A stretch of DNA of 64,000 nt, taken from CAYWKS01 sp964458935. Its GTDB lineage: Bacteria; Planctomycetota; Phycisphaerae; Phycisphaerales; Zrk34. Position numbers and translations under genes: made by a program. Each line of letters begins with the position of its first letter. The first letter of the stretch is position 1. The stretch is from assembly GCA_964458935.1 (NCBI GenBank), contig CAYWKS010000015.1:1-64000 (forward strand), written 5' to 3'. Positions 41,221 through 50,943 of this stretch are shown one piece after another. The notes under the pieces were generated by a model. That model had not been told where the DNA came from. It saw nothing but the letters and a program-made list of their open reading frames with translations, and searched no databases.

Positions 41221-44200
41221 TCAAATCACCGGCGACCCGCTCGGCGACTCGGGCGCCAGCGCCCGCCGCAGCGACGACCAATGCCGGCCCAGCCCACCCA
41301 GCGCCGCCAGCGCCGCCGCGAGCACCGCGAACAGCCCCGCCGACCAGCCGCCGGCGCCCGCCGCCACGAACCGCGATCGCGGCTCGGCATCAAACCGCAC
41401 CGACATCTCGGCGTTCGGGGTGATCTGAAGCGGGCGGGTGAACTGGAGCATGCGGCCCCGCAGCGGCATGTCGATCACCAGTTGCGTGGTCCGGCCCGCG
41501 GCCGCCTCCTGCACCTCGATGATGCGGCGGGTGATCGCCTCGAGGTTGTCCGCATCGGCGCGGTCGAGCTGGGCCTCGATCTGCTCGACCGCCTGCTGGC
41601 TGATGTGCTCGTCCACGTGGACCGTCGCCACCGGCGGGTTGAGCTGCGCCCCGCGGAGGCGGCTGCGGTTGCCGACGAGCCCGACCTTCGCCTGCTGCCG
41701 CAGCAGGTTGTGCAGGTCCACGCGGATGTCCTCGTTGAGCGCCGGGTCGGACTGCGAGTAATTGGCCCCGAGCTCCAGCGCCTGGCGCGCCTCGTACTGC
41801 CGACCTTGACGGGCCAGCTCCTTGCCGAGCTGCTGCAGCTCGGTCGCCTTGCCGTAGTCGGCCTGGTTGAGCTTGCGGACGTTGAAGTCGTAGGCCTGCA
41901 CGTCGTACTCGTGCAGCCGGGTCTGCTCGAGCCACTGCTCGTTGACCGTGAGCGTGCCCTCGAAGTCGTCGTAGGCGAAGCCCTCGGGCACGAACATCGT
42001 CCACTGCACGTCACGCAGGGGCAGGTCGAACCGCGGTCCGGCGAACGTCCTCCGACCCGCCCACGCCGGCAGCGACCCCCGTTGCACGTAGATCAGGTCC
42101 ACGTCGACCGGCAGCTCGCCCACCGCGCCCTGCGCCAGGGGCACGAGCAGGACCGGGTCGCCGGCCGCATCGGCCCGCAGCGCCGGCGCCACCGAGCGGC
42201 CGTTCACCGTGCACGACCACAGGTGGGCGCCGTCGGGCAGTCGCGTGGCGAGGTTCCGCTTGGACCCCACGCGGAGCCGCAACTGGGCACGGCTCAGCGC
42301 CTCACCGCGCATGGTGACGACGGTGGCCAGCTCCGCCGACAGCACGGTCGCCTCGAGTTGCCGGGCGGCGTCGAGGCGGCGGGCGTGAAACGTCAGGGCG
42401 TACCGCGGGTCGGTGCTGCGGAAGGCGAACGCCGCGCCGGCGATGTCCGGCGCACCCGGGAAGCCCCCGATCGCCCGGGCGTCGGTCGCCTGCAGGGACG
42501 CGCCGACCGTCGCGGTGGCCAGCTCCATGCGATCGGCCTTGTCGATCACGACGTAACCGCGCTGCTGGTCGACGCCGCCGGCGACGACCGGTCGCAGCGC
42601 CAGCTCACCGGCGTCGCGGTCGAATTGGGTCTCGTACTGCAGCCGCAGCACGTATGGCCGGTCGTACCACTTGCCGGCCAGTTCCACGCGCCACTCGCCG
42701 GGGGCGACCTGCTCGCGGCGGGCGATCTGCGGGCCGAGCACCTGGAGGCCCAGCACGTCCTCGGGCAGGCGCAGCTCCAGCACCTTCACGCCGGCGTTCT
42801 TGATGCGGTACACCAGCGTGTGGTGGTGCTTGATGAGGCCTTCGGAGACATCGGCGACGTGGAGGAACTCCACGTTGATCAGGGGCTCGACGACCTCGGT
42901 GCGGATGACCAGCCGCCAGTCGGGTCGGAGCAGCTTGTACGCCAGCGCGGGTTGGGCCTGCGGTCCGGCGGCGCGGGTGACCGACTCGTCGAGGCGGAGC
43001 TCGCTGACGCCGTCGCGCTCGGCGACGCTCAGCCGCACGCCGCGGTCGGCGCTGATGACGATGCGGCCGGTGTGCTTGACCGCGTCGACCACCTCGATCC
43101 GGGGCACGGCGATGCGTCCGGGCAGCTCGGTCACCGCCCGCGAGAGGGCGAGGTTCAGGTGCACCGCGCCCAGCGTCCGCTGGCGGAAGTGCACGACGAC
43201 CCGCCGCTGCTCACCGACTTCCGACTCGTCCCAATGGCTGACGGCGTCGCCGGCCAGCGCGTCGATGTCGTACGCCTCGGGCAGCCGAAGCTCCGCGCTG
43301 AACAGGCCCGCCTTGGCGATCTCCACGTCGAGCGTGCCGTTGTAGACCAGCCGATCGTCGGCCACGGTGAAGGTCGCCGCCTCGGCGGCGCGGAGCTCGG
43401 GCTGGACCCGGTGGACGGTCGCGTCGATGGCCTGGTCGAGCGTGTGGATGCGGTAGGCGTGGCGGACGCCCGATTGGGCGCCGGTCATGGCCTGGATCAG
43501 GGACTCGGCGTCGCGGGCGAAGTCGTCGACGTTCATGGTCGGCGGGTGCCGGTCGATGGCCAGGTAGACGGCCGGCGACGTGACGAACCCGATCGTGCCG
43601 CGCTGCCGCCGCGCACCGAGCACCTGCAACGGGGCGATGGTGCGCCGGGCGGGCAGGTCGTCGACGCCCATGTGGGTCACGACCTGCAGCCCGTACTCGC
43701 CGGTGACGGGCTGGCTCAGCCTCGCCTCCAGCTCGTGCGTGGACGGCTCAAACCGCCAGGCGCCCACGTGCTCGCCGTGCACCGCGGTCACGGTCATGTT
43801 GTCGGGCACGCGGACGCGGATGTCCGACAGCTCGCCCTGGGCGACCTGGAACTGCAGGGCGTGGCGCCCCTCGACGTTGCCGCTGTCGAAGCGGAGCAGG
43901 CCGGTCAGTTGCGCGTAGAAGACGGTCTGTTCGTGTTCGTGGGCCCGAGCCCGCGGCTGCCAGACGAATCGGACCGGTTCGCCGGGCGCGAAGAGGGCGG
44001 TCGCGCGGACGGCGCCCTGGCCGGCCTGCTGCCGCAGTTGCATGGCCGTGGGCGCGTCGATGTCCACGCCCTCGTGCGGCACGGTCAGCGACACGCGGTT
44101 GGTCAGCGCCCACGGCATAGCCATCGTGAACGCCCGCCGCTGATCGGCGTCCGGCTCCGCCAGCGGGCTGAGGAAGCTCGCCCGCACCTCATACGTGCCC

Positions 44201-47200
44201 CGGCGTTGCAGGTCGATCCAGTAGCGCCCGTCGGCCCGGACGATCCTGACGTCACGCTGGGGGTGATCGTCGGACAGGAGCACGGCGGCCTCGTCGACGA
44301 GCGGGATGCGTGCCTCATCGTCCACGCGGACCTTGAGCTCGATGTCGACGGCCATGCTGTCCCGCTCGGCGGTCAGGTCGACGTTCACGTGCCGGGCGAT
44401 CGGTCCGGTCGGGGCTTGCGGGGCATGGACGGCTTCGGCGCAACCCTGCGAAGGCCAGAACAGCACGGCCCCGAGCAGGACCGCGGCGGCGACGGGTTTC
44501 GGGCCCGCCCGCCGCACCAGCGGCGCCAGCAGCCCGCCCACCGCGTAAGCCAGCACCAGCGCCGCGGGCACACCCCACGTCAGCAGATGCCCCAGCGGCA
44601 ACGCCAGCGGGCGGAACTGCGCCAAGGCGTACAGCGCGGCGGTCGCCGCCGCCGCCAGTGCCGCCGGCCGCACCACTGACCGGAACGTGCCGGGGCGACG
44701 CCAGCCCGCGACCGCCCAGACCGCCAGGCCCATGGCCGCGATGATCGGTGCGACCACCACGCCCCAGATCGTCGCGTGCTCCCGCCAGCGGGGCACGACC
44801 TCAATGGCGACGGCCAGGGGCGTGCTGCTGTCGACGTTGACCGCCTGGGTGTACTGCACGGCGGTGTTGTACGGCGGGCTGGACAGGTCGCCTTCCATCA
44901 GGCGTCCCCCGGCGACGATCGCCAGCCACGCCAGCGCCGCCAGCAGCGCGACCGCCACGGCGTCCGGCACCCACGCGCGGTGGATCAGCGCCACGGCGAT
45001 GACGCCGAGCATCAGCAGCGGCACGGCGAACAGGAACCCGCGCGACGGGACGACTTGGCCGACGGCCTTGGCCCAGCCGACCCCGACCCGATGCAGGACC
45101 CAGGGCAGGTCGAGCGCCGCGGCGGTCTGTTCGTGCAGGGCCATCGTGCCCCCAGCCGGCCGCACCGCCCAGTCGCCCTCGGCCGCGATGCGCCAGTCGG
45201 CGAACGTCGCGGGCACGGTGTGCCGCGGCGCGGCGAGGTCGATCCGGCCGACCAGCCCGCTCCAGGCGTGCGCCTGGGCGTACTCGAGCTCGAGCGTGGT
45301 CGGTTCATTGGGATTGACGTTGCGGGGCAGCGGGATCAGCAGCGCCCCGGTCTTCTGGTCGGTCGACGCGGCGACCCACTGCGGATCGAGCTCGTTGCCC
45401 GAGGCATCGACGGGGACCTGGCTCACCCGCCGGAATCGCGCATCGGTCGGCAGGTGCACCGACAGGTACTGCGCCGAGGTGTTCTTCACCTTGTAGCGGA
45501 CGCGGGTGATGGTCTGGGCCTGGCCGTCCTCGCGAACGTCCAGTTGCGTGTTCATGTCCATGATCTCGACGACGGCGGGCAGCAGCCGGCCGCGATCGTA
45601 GAGCGCGATGTCCAGGTCGAAGCGGTGCGGGGCGCCGACGTACTTGTACGACTCGAGGATCGGGGCGTGGGCGAGCAGGCGGTAGTTGGCGGGCACCTCG
45701 TCGCGATCGATCGGCAGCAGGCCCCGCTCGTCGGGCGGCTGGGCCGGCTGCAGCCGGAGGTTGAGCTGGCTGGCGACGAGGACGAAGCCGGCCTGGCGCT
45801 CGACGTCGCGGCACTCGACGGCGCCGATCGCGACGGGGCCGCGGCCCTCGCCGTACCGCTGCGTGTGCGTGATGGCGAGGTTGTAGTCGCCGATGACCTT
45901 GCGCCCGAGCTTGACGGTCCAGCGTTCGGGGTGGTCGGGGTCCTGGCGCCAGTTGATGATGTCGCCGCCGACGAACTCGACGTTGTTCAGGCTCTCGGGG
46001 ATGACGAAGTGCAACGCGTCGATGGGCGAGCCGGTGATGAAGTAGCTGGCGGCGACCGAGCCGTAGACCACGCCCTCGCCGATGCTGGCGAGGTGGAGCA
46101 GCTCGGCGCGGACGCCGGCGGCCTTGCGTTGCGCGGTGAGGGTGAGCGTCCACGTCGCGTCGCGGAAGCGGTAGGCCATCTGGGCGTCGGCGATCCGCAT
46201 CGGCACCGAGGCGGTGTGCACGGGCTTGAGCACGTCGGGGTCATCGACCACGACGTCGTCGATGCGGACGCCGCCGGCGGCGGTGAGCACGAGGTAGCCC
46301 CGCTGGGTCTTGGCACCGACGACGTCGATGCCGCGGAGGGTCTGCGTCTGGTCGAGCGGGCCGCGACCGAGCTCCAGGCGGAGGCCGATCAGCGTGTGCC
46401 CGATCACCGGGTCCTTGAACTGGACCTCGACGCGCTTGGCCGGCGCGGGCGCCTCGGTGGGGCGGACGCGGTAGTCAGCGACCATCGGCCCGGTCACGGC
46501 CGCGACGTTGAACCGCGCCGGCACGTCGATCGACAACGCCCGCACGGGCGCGTCGCGCACGTCGACCTCGACGCTGCCCGAGAAGATCATGTCGTCTTCC
46601 TTGACCTCGAGGATGAGCTGGCCCGACGCGTCGTAGCTGGGCACGATGTCGTTGAGCGCCAGGTCGATGTCGAACGGCATGCCGGTGAAGGCGTAGGTGA
46701 ACGCCTTGCCGGTCGGTCGGTCGCGGTGCTGGTCGCTGGTGAGGACCATGCGGGCGAAGGCGGCGTTGTCGATCTGGCTCAGGCCGACCGCCTGCTCGAC
46801 CACCAGCGCGATGGCGCTGTTGGTGCCGACCTGGACCTGCCCGCGGGCCCGCAGCCCGTCGAGCGGGCGGAGCGCGGGGATGCCGACCGCCGCCGGCAGC
46901 GGGGGCAGCACCGTTTCGCCGACGACCTGCAACGCGTACCGCTCGGACTGCGCCCGGTTGAGCGTCACGGTCAGCGTGCGGGCCTCGCCGGCGCCGTCGA
47001 TCGACCAGTCGCGGATGTACCGGCCACGCACCTGCGTCACGCTCAACGCCTCGGGCACCGCGAACCGCAGCTCGGTCAGGCGGCCCTGGGCGATGTCGAC
47101 CGCCATGAGCTGATCGACACGCACGGCCGACGCGGTCACCATCGCGATGATGTTGGCGTCGATGCCCGCGACGAGCTTGGCGTCGAGGGCCTGGACCTGC

Positions 47201-47757
47201 GGCTTCCACTGCACGACGAACGGCTTGCCCGGCCCGAGGATCGCCGAGACCCGCTTCGTGGCGTCGACCACCTCCGACTCCACGCGCATCGCGTCGGGGA
47301 AGCGGACCTCCAGGTCCACCCGGTCGCATTGCACCTGGAGCTGTCGGACCTGCGAGGCGGGCAGGTGGAACGCCGCGGCGCGCCAGGCGCCTTCGCCCAG
47401 CCGCTGCGGACGCGCCGCAAAACTCGCTTCGACCGCGTAGGTCCGATCGTCCTCGAACGACATGTAGTACGTCTGGGTGCCCGGCTCGTACCGCAGCGTG
47501 TACCCGGTCGGCGGGGCGGCGAGCGACTCCAGCACCACGTCCCCCTGGATCAGCGGGATCTCGCGGTCGTCGTCGTGGACCTGGGCGTTGAAGCTGAGGG
47601 TGAAGCGGATGTTCGGCCCGTCGATCACGCCGGTGACCGCGAGGCGGTCGATCTCGACGGGCGACCGGTCATCGGCGGCGGCCACCGCCGGCGCGAGCAG
47701 CGGAGCGCATCCCATCATCCAACCCAGGGCGACGAGGGCGACGTGCGTGCGTGGCAT
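41221..47757 (-). CDS. Giant two-repeat membrane-anchored protein of unknown function (2178 aa)
   Basis: A very large exported protein: signal peptide (about 1-27, ending AVAAA), a beta-rich N-terminal half (about 30-890), a hydrophobic block with five or so membrane helices (about 905-1095), a second beta-rich half (about 1115-2000), a helical segment with coiled-coil character (about 1990-2080), and a final membrane helix (about 2125-2150). The halves are homologous: LGPGKPFVVQWKP (about 175) matches FAPGEPVRFVWQP (about 1260). No known domain recognised. It follows the VWA gene by 17 bases and probably shares its operon. Confidence 0.85.
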   Translation of the reverse strand: MPRTHVALVALGWMMGCAPLLAPAVAAADDRSPVEIDRLAVTGVIDGPNIRFTLSFNAQVHDDDREIPLIQGDVVLESLAAPPTGYTLRYEPGTQTYYMSFEDDRTYAVEASFAARPQRLGEGAWRAAAFHLPASQVRQLQVQCDRVDLEVRFPDAMRVESEVVDATKRVSAILGPGKPFVVQWKPQVQALDAKLVAGIDANIIAMVTASAVRVDQLMAVDIAQGRLTELRFAVPEALSVTQVRGRYIRDWSIDGAGEARTLTVTLNRAQSERYALQVVGETVLPPLPAAVGIPALRPLDGLRARGQVQVGTNSAIALVVEQAVGLSQIDNAAFARMVLTSDQHRDRPTGKAFTYAFTGMPFDIDLALNDIVPSYDASGQLILEVKEDDMIFSGSVEVDVRDAPVRALSIDVPARFNVAAVTGPMVADYRVRPTEAPAPAKRVEVQFKDPVIGHTLIGLRLELGRGPLDQTQTLRGIDVVGAKTQRGYLVLTAAGGVRIDDVVVDDPDVLKPVHTASVPMRIADAQMAYRFRDATWTLTLTAQRKAAGVRAELLHLASIGEGVVYGSVAASYFITGSPIDALHFVIPESLNNVEFVGGDIINWRQDPDHPERWTVKLGRKVIGDYNLAITHTQRYGEGRGPVAIGAVECRDVERQAGFVLVASQLNLRLQPAQPPDERGLLPIDRDEVPANYRLLAHAPILESYKYVGAPHRFDLDIALYDRGRLLPAVVEIMDMNTQLDVREDGQAQTITRVRYKVKNTSAQYLSVHLPTDARFRRVSQVPVDASGNELDPQWVAASTDQKTGALLIPLPRNVNPNEPTTLELEYAQAHAWSGLVGRIDLAAPRHTVPATFADWRIAAEGDWAVRPAGGTMALHEQTAAALDLPWVLHRVGVGWAKAVGQVVPSRGFLFAVPLLMLGVIAVALIHRAWVPDAVAVALLAALAWLAIVAGGRLMEGDLSSPPYNTAVQYTQAVNVDSSTPLAVAIEVVPRWREHATIWGVVVAPIIAAMGLAVWAVAGWRRPGTFRSVVRPAALAAAATAALYALAQFRPLALPLGHLLTWGVPAALVLAYAVGGLLAPLVRRAGPKPVAAAVLLGAVLFWPSQGCAEAVHAPQAPTGPIARHVNVDLTAERDSMAVDIELKVRVDDEARIPLVDEAAVLLSDDHPQRDVRIVRADGRYWIDLQRRGTYEVRASFLSPLAEPDADQRRAFTMAMPWALTNRVSLTVPHEGVDIDAPTAMQLRQQAGQGAVRATALFAPGEPVRFVWQPRARAHEHEQTVFYAQLTGLLRFDSGNVEGRHALQFQVAQGELSDIRVRVPDNMTVTAVHGEHVGAWRFEPSTHELEARLSQPVTGEYGLQVVTHMGVDDLPARRTIAPLQVLGARRQRGTIGFVTSPAVYLAIDRHPPTMNVDDFARDAESLIQAMTGAQSGVRHAYRIHTLDQAIDATVHRVQPELRAAEAATFTVADDRLVYNGTLDVEIAKAGLFSAELRLPEAYDIDALAGDAVSHWDESEVGEQRRVVVHFRQRTLGAVHLNLALSRAVTELPGRIAVPRIEVVDAVKHTGRIVISADRGVRLSVAERDGVSELRLDESVTRAAGPQAQPALAYKLLRPDWRLVIRTEVVEPLINVEFLHVADVSEGLIKHHHTLVYRIKNAGVKVLELRLPEDVLGLQVLGPQIARREQVAPGEWRVELAGKWYDRPYVLRLQYETQFDRDAGELALRPVVAGGVDQQRGYVVIDKADRMELATATVGASLQATDARAIGGFPGAPDIAGAAFAFRSTDPRYALTFHARRLDAARQLEATVLSAELATVVTMRGEALSRAQLRLRVGSKRNLATRLPDGAHLWSCTVNGRSVAPALRADAAGDPVLLVPLAQGAVGELPVDVDLIYVQRGSLPAWAGRRTFAGPRFDLPLRDVQWTMFVPEGFAYDDFEGTLTVNEQWLEQTRLHEYDVQAYDFNVRKLNQADYGKATELQQLGKELARQGRQYEARQALELGANYSQSDPALNEDIRVDLHNLLRQQAKVGLVGNRSRLRGAQLNPPVATVHVDEHISQQAVEQIEAQLDRADADNLEAITRRIIEVQEAAAGRTTQLVIDMPLRGRMLQFTRPLQITPNAEMSVRFDAEPRSRFVAAGAGGWSAGLFAVLAAALAALGGLGRHWSSLRRALAPESPSGSPVI

Positions 47758-47774
47758 GTTCGGGTCCTTTGCGT

Positions 47775-50700
47775 TCAGGGCGCCGGCGGCAGGTCGGACA
47801 CCGCGGCGATCAGTTGCGACAACTCGGCGATGCGCCCGTCCAGCGGCAGGGCATCGGCGACCTTGTTCATGACGCGTTGGAGTTGCGGGAGGTTCCCGTG
47901 CCGGGCGTGGGGGCTGCCGCGCAGGTGCTCGGCGAAGTGCGCCGCCGCCGCGGCGAGGTAGAACCGCGGGTCGGACTCGGCGGTCATCGGCCGCACGATG
48001 TCGTTGCCGAGCCGGCGGCTGATCTCCTCGACCTCGCCCGTGTCGACGTCGCGGTAGCGGACGTAGACCGTGCCCAGCGGCGGCAGGTCCACGGTCGCCC
48101 GCCGCGGGCCGACCAGCTCCAGCTCGTACAGCGCCGTGGCCGACTGGCCCGAGCCGACCTCGCCGGCGTCGACGGTGTCGTCGCGGAACTTCTCGTCGGC
48201 GATGTCGCGGTTCTCGTAGCCGATCAGCCGATACCGCCGCACCCGCCCCGGGTCGAAGGCGACCTGGATCTTCGCGTCCCCGGCGATGGTCTGGAGCGTC
48301 GCGGCCAGCCGCTCGACGAACGCCCGCTCGGCGGCCTGTTCGGAGTCGATGAACAGGTAGTTGCCGTCGCCCTCATTGGCCAGTTGCTCGAGCAGCTTGT
48401 CGTTGTACCCGCCCATGCCGAACCCGGCGACGGTGAAGGTCACCCCCTGCGCGCGGTAGGCGGCGACGCGGTCGAGGATCGAACGGGCGTCGGTCTGGCC
48501 GATGTTCGCCACGCCGTCCGAGCAGAGGATCACGCGGTTGATCTGCCCGCTGCGGAAGTGCCGGCCGGCCAGCTCGTACCCGCGCCGCAGGCCTTCGAGC
48601 AGGTTGGTCGAGGTGCCCGGCTGGATGGCGGCGATGGCGGCGGTGATGCGGTCGGCGTCGTCGGGGTCGACGGCGGCGGCCTCGAGCACCGTCTGCGCGC
48701 CCGAGCCGAACGTCACCACCGACACCCGGTCGCCCGCCCCGAGCTGCGCCGTCAGCCGCGCCAACCCGTGCTGCACCAGGCCCAGCCGATCGGCGCGGGC
48801 CATCGACCCCGACGCGTCGATGACGAACACGAGGTGGGCGGGCTTGCGGCCCTCCCGGCCGAGCACCTTGCCCTTCACCCCCACCTTCAGCAGCACCGCG
48901 TCGCTGCCGGGCGGGGCGAACGGCGCGGGGGCGGCCTCGGCGTGGATCGTGAACGTCCGCTCGCTCTGACGGTCGTAGTTGTAGTCGAAGGCGTTCACGA
49001 ACTCTTCCATCCGCACCGCGCCCGGCGGCGGGCGGTAGCCGGCCCGGATGTACCGCCGGCACAGCGCGTACGACGCGTCGTCGGTGTCGATCCCGAACGT
49101 CGACAGTCGATCGCTCGCGGTCAGCGTCCACGGATTGACCGGGAAGCTCCGGAAGGTCGAGGCGGTGGGCAGGTCTTCGATGCCGCCCCGCACCTGCTCC
49201 GCGGCCTCGGTCGGCCGGTCGTGCCCGTCAACCCCGGCCGATCCCTGTTCAGCGGGCCGAGCCAAATTGGATTCGAGGTCGGTAACATATGCCGGCTTCC
49301 CGTCGGGCCCGGGTGCGGTGCGCGGTTCACCCGGCGTTGAGATCGCCGGGGCATCGGACTCGCCGTCATCGCGTGCGGTGAGTTCAGGATCGCGTGCGGT
49401 GAGTTCAGGCCAGTCGGGTGGATAGGTCAGCAGATCGGCGGGTGCATCCCCATCGCGCTCAACGGTCGATGTTTCGCGGGCCCGTCGCTTGCGTTCGAGC
49501 TCGCGCAGCTCGCGGCCGGCCTCTTCCAGGGCCAGGTCGAGGTCGCCCAGGCGCTGCCCGGCCTTGTCCTGCTCGATCGCGCCGCCGATCGCGATAGGCG
49601 TCTGACGCACCTGCTCACGCATCGCCTCGATCCGCTTGGCCGCGCGATCGCGCTCGTCCTCGTACGTCAACGGCCTGGCGGTCTGTCCGGTCTCTGGCAT
49701 GAACTCGCGGCGGGTCTGGATGGCCCGTTCGGCCGCCGCGGCCGCGGCGGCCTTGCGATGCAAGCCGGACGTGGGGCGGGGTTGGCTGTCCCTCGCGGGC
49801 CCGGCCTTGCGCGGGCCGACACGGCTGCGGCTGGCCGTATCCCTGGCAATAAGCCGCAGGCCCGTCGCCGCGTCGCTCGCGATCGAATCCAATATGTCCG
49901 GCTGCGTCGCATCCAATTCCATCAAGTCGGTCGGCGAGACGCCGATCGCGGTCTCAGGGTCGGGGGTCAGTTTCGGCGGTTGCAGCGCTGCGGGCCGGGG
50001 CGGCGACATGGGCGGACCGTCGTTTAGCGAACCCGGCATCTGCGCCGCCTCGGTTGGCAGCACGAGCGCATCGGGCCCGGACTGTTTGCCAATAACGCCA
50101 CCGCGACCCGAAGGCGTCCGATGGGACCATTCGAGTCGGCCATCGCCCAGCGCATGATCATCCATGTCGCTGGGGCCCGAGTCGGCCACTGATCGACCCG
50201 GCGGCCGGCTGGCCTCATCGAGGCTGAAGTATGAATCGGATGAATCGCGCTGGCCGGCGGTGCCCACCAAGCCGTGGCCGGTAGCGGCGTACGGCGACGG
50301 GCCCGGGGACTTGAGCGCGAGCTCCTCGCTGGTCACCTCGTAGCCGGGCGACGCCGCGGGCGCATCCTGCTTCAGCCCATGCGGTGACGGGGGCTCGGGC
50401 AATCGGTCGACCGCCACGGTATCACCGCGCCCACCGGAGGCGACGTCGGTGCCCGGATCGTGGACCGTCGCGCGGCGCGCCGATGGGTCGAACAGGGCGA
50501 CGACCAGGAACAGACCGATCACCATGCAGGCGGCGACGGCGGCGATCCGCGCGGTTCGGAACGACCACAACACCGACCCGATCTCGCGGTGACGCCAGTC
50601 GCCCGGTTCAGGAAGGTCGCGCAACCGGGCCAGCCGCCGGGCGCTGAGCACCGGTTGAGCGGCGGCGGCTTCGCGCTGCGCCCCGGCTTGGAGCAGGCCA

Positions 50701-50840
50701 ACCGCCCGGGTCATCTCGTCCAGCTCACGCCGCAACGATGCATCGGTCTCGAGGTACGCCGACAACTCGGTTCGGGTCGGCTCATCGAGCTCGTCAAAGA
50801 CCAGGGCGGCCAGCAGGTTTTGTGCCTCTTCGCGGTTCAT
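47775..50840 (-). CDS. Anti-sigma-like/YfbK-type von Willebrand A fusion protein (1021 aa)
   Basis: Residues 1-60 resemble the cytoplasmic part of ECF anti-sigma factors (LLAALVFDELDEPTRTELSAYLETD), followed by one membrane helix (about 108-130). Then comes a long low-complexity and coiled-coil stretch (about 135-540). The C-terminal part is YfbK-like: the vWF_A N-terminal module (LSTFGIDTDDASYALCRRYI, about 575-595), a VWA domain with the metal site DASGS (about 672), and a DUF3520-like end. VWA domains bind partner proteins. Lies between the ECF sigma gene and the giant gene; no clear ribosome-binding site before ATG 50840. Confidence 0.85.
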   Translation of the reverse strand: MNREEAQNLLAALVFDELDEPTRTELSAYLETDASLRRELDEMTRAVGLLQAGAQREAAAAQPVLSARRLARLRDLPEPGDWRHREIGSVLWSFRTARIAAVAACMVIGLFLVVALFDPSARRATVHDPGTDVASGGRGDTVAVDRLPEPPSPHGLKQDAPAASPGYEVTSEELALKSPGPSPYAATGHGLVGTAGQRDSSDSYFSLDEASRPPGRSVADSGPSDMDDHALGDGRLEWSHRTPSGRGGVIGKQSGPDALVLPTEAAQMPGSLNDGPPMSPPRPAALQPPKLTPDPETAIGVSPTDLMELDATQPDILDSIASDAATGLRLIARDTASRSRVGPRKAGPARDSQPRPTSGLHRKAAAAAAAERAIQTRREFMPETGQTARPLTYEDERDRAAKRIEAMREQVRQTPIAIGGAIEQDKAGQRLGDLDLALEEAGRELRELERKRRARETSTVERDGDAPADLLTYPPDWPELTARDPELTARDDGESDAPAISTPGEPRTAPGPDGKPAYVTDLESNLARPAEQGSAGVDGHDRPTEAAEQVRGGIEDLPTASTFRSFPVNPWTLTASDRLSTFGIDTDDASYALCRRYIRAGYRPPPGAVRMEEFVNAFDYNYDRQSERTFTIHAEAAPAPFAPPGSDAVLLKVGVKGKVLGREGRKPAHLVFVIDASGSMARADRLGLVQHGLARLTAQLGAGDRVSVVTFGSGAQTVLEAAAVDPDDADRITAAIAAIQPGTSTNLLEGLRRGYELAGRHFRSGQINRVILCSDGVANIGQTDARSILDRVAAYRAQGVTFTVAGFGMGGYNDKLLEQLANEGDGNYLFIDSEQAAERAFVERLAATLQTIAGDAKIQVAFDPGRVRRYRLIGYENRDIADEKFRDDTVDAGEVGSGQSATALYELELVGPRRATVDLPPLGTVYVRYRDVDTGEVEEISRRLGNDIVRPMTAESDPRFYLAAAAAHFAEHLRGSPHARHGNLPQLQRVMNKVADALPLDGRIAELSQLIAAVSDLPPAP
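49368..49409 (-). repeat. Exact 21-base tandem duplication within the VWA gene
   Basis: Positions 49368-49388 and 49389-49409 are identical, encoding DPELTAR twice in the low-complexity linker of the VWA fusion protein. It keeps the frame, so it looks like a recent slippage or unequal-exchange event in an unconstrained region. Confidence 0.9.
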
Positions 50841-50863
50841 GGGTCGCGGGTGTTGGGGCTCAG

Positions 50864-50891
50864 GTTCAGGGTTCGGGGTTCAGGGTTCGGG
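50864..50891. repeat. 14-base tandem duplication (GTTCAGGGTTCGGG) in the leader of the VWA gene
   Basis: Two exact copies (50864-50877, 50878-50891) stand in the 103-base gap between the sigma gene and the VWA gene. Both copies are themselves built of related GGGTTC units, resembling telomere-like G-rich repeats; the G-rich strand is the template for the VWA leader. Confidence 0.8.
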
Positions 50892-50943
50892 CGGAGGCGT
50901 TGTTCATGATTGCAGACGTCTCGGGGGGTCGGGTTTTCAAGTG

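Noticed and set aside
41209..44679. 1156-codon open frame on the plus strand opposite the giant protein gene
   Set aside because: Antisense to a gene with clear internal repeats and signal peptide; its translation has no domain character and mirrors codon bias.
44776..47961. 1061-codon open frame on the plus strand opposite the giant protein gene
   Set aside because: Same reason: Arg/Val/Asp-rich shadow frame.
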